From: a bacterium
GTDB lineage: Bacteria > Armatimonadota > UBA5829
Assembly: GCA_021372295.1 (NCBI GenBank)
Contig: JAJFUS010000039.1
Location: 1-64,000 of the forward strand
DNA length: 64,000 bases
Direction: 5' to 3'
The translations under genes were made by a program, and so were the position numbers. The notes beneath the pieces were generated by a model. That model was not told the origin of the DNA. It saw only the letters and a program-made list of their open reading frames with translations, and made no database searches. Shown here piece by piece: positions 61,896-64,000 of the stretch. How positions within the stretch are numbered: position 1 is the stretch's first letter; each line of letters starts with the position of its first letter.

Positions 61896-63293
61896 ATGAG
61901 GAGAAAACTATTGTTCTGGCGCATTACTAAGGACTGGAAGAGGTGCCTGTCGGGACGCAGCTTGCTGCTAACCGGAGCGACTATTATTACTCTGTATATT
62001 GTGGCGCGGGCGTTGTTGTGTCCACAAACAGGTAAAGGCATATTCGACGGCACATTGCTTGGTTTAGTAACCAATGTAATTGATGTTTGTAGTCTCGTAA
62101 AGGTTGAGTTGCTCGTTGGAACAGCCCTTTTTGCATATCTGCTGCCTTACTCAAAAATACGAGCACTGGCAATGTTGCTCCTTGGATTTTCTCTCGTTAT
62201 TGCAATCAGAGCAGCCTATACAACTATCCCATACAGTCAATACGTAGCTGCAAATATAATTCTTTGCTTTGTGGCTTTCTTGACGAGCTTCTGGCTCAGC
62301 AAGGAGTCTTTCATATATAGGAAAGCTTTCCCAATCCTCCTTGCTGGAGTGTTTATATATTATGGGATAAGAGCTTTCGGCGATCTGATCTTTGTCCAGC
62401 ATGCGGACGGCTATCGGCTGTCGATATTGTTTGGACACGCCAATCATCTGAGCAATGTGCTTTCTTTTGCAGTGATTTTTGGTTTTTCCATTGTGTTGTG
62501 TGCAAAGGAAAATAAATTTCATGGGCTTTGGTGGATACCGATTTTCCTGCTTGTGCTAGCTCTTGTTCACACGCAAAGCAGAGGAGCTTGGCTCGGATTT
62601 ATAGTCGGACTGCCTGCAAGCGTTCTTTACTTAAAGAAAAACGTTTCCAAAAAGAGGCTGTGTTTAAGCGTTCTTGTGCTTGTAATAATGATTGCGACAG
62701 CGGCGATTAGTGCCTCGCCTGCGCATATAGCAAAACGTTTCACGAATCATTCCCCAGATGTCAAATATTCGGTTGGAAACCGGCTTTTGCTATGGCGATA
62801 TACTGTTGGGATTATCCGAACTCACTGGCTGGTCGGGACAGGCATTGCTTCTCTGGGAGACGAATTGAGACGGGACAAAAGCATCAGGTTCAGGAACAAA
62901 GGCGTTTTCAGCAGCGCAATGAACAATTATCTGACCATTGCGGTGGAAGCCGGCATTCCAACATTGGCGTTGTACCTGGCATGTTTAACGTACGCATGTA
63001 CAATCGCCGGTAAAAACATCAAAGGCAATGGCATAATGGTGGGAATAAACGCAGGATTGCTCTGTGGCGTTTACTCGATGCTTGTATTTGGATTGACCAC
63101 ATACACTCTTCCCCGGGTTTATGCCACGATTCTTGTGTGGAGTGCTCTTGGATACGTTATCTCTCAAGATGCCGGACGATGTGTAGTCCAACCGAATGCG
63201 GATAGCTCAAAAAAGTCAAAAACAACACAAAATGATGTGTGTAACAGAGAGCATAAGGCATTTGCCGTGAAATGCCGTCTCACTCCTGTGTGA
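61896..63293 (+). CDS. O-antigen ligase-like polytopic membrane protein
   Basis: A 465-residue protein with about twelve membrane segments. The long extracytoplasmic loop near residues 290-340 has N-R-L-L-L-W-R-Y-T-V-G-I-I, H-W-L-V-G-T-G-I-A-S-L-G-D-E and A-M-N-N-Y-L-T-I-A-V-E-A-G-I-P. This is the Wzy_C/O-antigen ligase pattern. It is a distant relative of the protein at 22084. It follows the DUF3887 gene closely; whether it glycosylates or exports something in the island is not shown. A short basic tail follows the last segment. Confidence 0.8.
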   Translation: MRRKLLFWRITKDWKRCLSGRSLLLTGATIITLYIVARALLCPQTGKGIFDGTLLGLVTNVIDVCSLVKVELLVGTALFAYLLPYSKIRALAMLLLGFSLVIAIRAAYTTIPYSQYVAANIILCFVAFLTSFWLSKESFIYRKAFPILLAGVFIYYGIRAFGDLIFVQHADGYRLSILFGHANHLSNVLSFAVIFGFSIVLCAKENKFHGLWWIPIFLLVLALVHTQSRGAWLGFIVGLPASVLYLKKNVSKKRLCLSVLVLVIMIATAAISASPAHIAKRFTNHSPDVKYSVGNRLLLWRYTVGIIRTHWLVGTGIASLGDELRRDKSIRFRNKGVFSSAMNNYLTIAVEAGIPTLALYLACLTYACTIAGKNIKGNGIMVGINAGLLCGVYSMLVFGLTTYTLPRVYATILVWSALGYVISQDAGRCVVQPNADSSKKSKTTQNDVCNREHKAFAVKCRLTPV

Positions 63294-63341
63294 TAAATTC
63301 GCAGGTTTCTAGCGCTCTAATAGAAGAAAGGTTGATTACCA

Positions 63342-64000
63342 ATGATCTCACTCAAAACTTCCACAAGTGTTGTACGCTCATTAGCTGTGTTATTCGCTAC
63401 GGTTATCCTCATGCTCTTTTTTGCTTGTGACACCGTCACCGCCGCTCATAAGAATGATGAGATCATTGTGCGGTATAAGGACAGCAAGCAATCTGTGCTC
63501 GCAACTGCGGATTCAATTGCAGGCACACATGTAGAAAAGACAATTGATCAAATTGAGCTGCAAAAGGTGAGGTTGCCCAAGGGTTTATCTGTCGAAGAGG
63601 CAATCAAGCTCTACAAAGAAAACCCAGCAGTGGAATATGTCGGCCCGAACCATATAGTCAGCGTCTGTCTCGAACCCAATGATGTATATTTCCGTTACCA
63701 ATATCAGTGGGGGCTTTATTCAACCAGTTACCCAACAGCTGGTATAGACGCCCCCAGCGCCTGGGGCATTACAACCGGCAGTTCGAATATCATCATTGCA
63801 ATTGTTGACACAGGCGTATATAAAAATCACCAAGACCTGCAGTCCAAGCTCGTGCAGGGAAGAAACGTACTCGATGGCGCATCTGATCCGGACGACACAA
63901 ATGACGACTTCGGCCACGGTACCATTGTGGCAGGGATTGCAGCAGCTTCCACCAATAACTCGATTGGTATGGCAGGAGTCAGCTGGGGTGCCGAGATCAT
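63342..64000 (+). CDS. subtilisin-like serine protease with propeptide (cut by window end)
   Basis: The first 219 residues of an S8 protease, truncated by the window. A signal peptide (about 1-31; V-I-L-M-L-F-F-A-C-D) leads into an I9-like propeptide (I-I-V-R-Y-K-D, then V-E-K-T-I-D-Q-I and N-P-A-V-E-Y-V-G-P-N). The mature domain begins at W-G-L-Y. The catalytic aspartate is in I-A-I-V-D-T-G-V and the histidine in D-D-F-G-H-G-T-I-V-A-G-I. The catalytic serine lies beyond the window. Secreted subtilases remove leaders in several RiPP systems, so a trimming role is possible. AAGG lies upstream of the ATG at 63342. Confidence 0.88.
   Translation, partial: MISLKTSTSVVRSLAVLFATVILMLFFACDTVTAAHKNDEIIVRYKDSKQSVLATADSIAGTHVEKTIDQIELQKVRLPKGLSVEEAIKLYKENPAVEYVGPNHIVSVCLEPNDVYFRYQYQWGLYSTSYPTAGIDAPSAWGITTGSSNIIIAIVDTGVYKNHQDLQSKLVQGRNVLDGASDPDDTNDDFGHGTIVAGIAAASTNNSIGMAGVSWGAEI

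Overview
The window looks like part of a chromosome from a free-living, probably anaerobic or microaerobic bacterium of the Armatimonadota or a neighbouring lineage. This is inference. It rests on a pseudopilin with an [16 protein letters not shown] start and an H-x9-DG tail, large secreted beta-sandwich proteins, a GntR/LacI-hybrid sugar regulator, a hybrid-cluster protein, and a complete branched-chain amino-acid pathway that includes a citramalate synthase. No rRNA gene, intact tRNA gene or CRISPR array was seen.

Region 1 (0.2-17.2 kb, minus strand) is one long, tightly packed gene train: ilvD, ilvB, ilvN, a small membrane protein, ilvC, a C_GCAxxG_C_C protein, leuA, a GyrI-like/GrpB fusion, a membrane protein, leuC, leuD, leuB, cimA, ispH, a DUF512 radical-SAM protein and a phosphodiester-glycosidase-like protein. 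A T-box leader with a probable CUC (Leu) specifier and an intrinsic terminator precedes ilvD, so uncharged tRNA-Leu probably controls the whole train. Acetolactate synthase, KARI and dihydroxyacid dehydratase make valine, isoleucine and the leucine precursor. CimA supplies 2-oxobutyrate from pyruvate, and LeuA-LeuD finish leucine.

Region 2 (17.2-23.4 kb) holds hcp behind a strongly structured leader, then a polysaccharide set: a Wzz-like chain-length protein, a Wzx-like flippase and a Wzy/WaaL-like polymerase or ligase. The Wzz and Wzx genes diverge from two promoters whose -35 boxes coincide. A tRNA-Ser-like scar lies at 23.43 kb.

Region 3 (23.5-37.1 kb, minus strand) is a carbohydrate locus: a secreted propeller protein, a GH2 beta-mannosidase, a six-hairpin glycosidase-like protein, a 1,429-residue multidomain secreted protein, a pseudopilin and a GntR/LacI-type regulator with a probable operator at its own transcription start. 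Two of the secreted proteins share a C-terminal OB-like module.

Region 4 (37.3-42.2 kb) is housekeeping: a zinc-ribbon protein, a UvrD/PcrA helicase, a BON-domain protein, an M48 protease and a small coiled-coil protein.

Region 5 (42.2-64 kb) is the striking part. It starts with transposase debris and contains what looks like an undescribed RiPP-type peptide-modification island. There are four cobalamin-binding radical-SAM enzymes in two paralogous pairs, a fifth radical-SAM protein with C-terminal cysteine clusters, and a HemK-like methyltransferase. A 230-residue candidate precursor has a nitrile-hydratase-like leader and an alternating Asn-Ala tract. A Tat-signal protein lies at the head of the operon, and a dedicated tatC-tatA-tatA operon diverges from it. 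Nearby are an SdpI-like (immunity-type) protein, three intact DUF3887-type genes plus one decayed copy, a secreted hydrolase, an O-antigen-ligase-like protein, and a subtilisin-like protease cut by the window edge. My reading is that a ribosomal peptide is C-methylated and otherwise modified in the cytoplasm, exported (possibly through Tat) and trimmed outside. The family calls are fairly secure; the pathway is inference.
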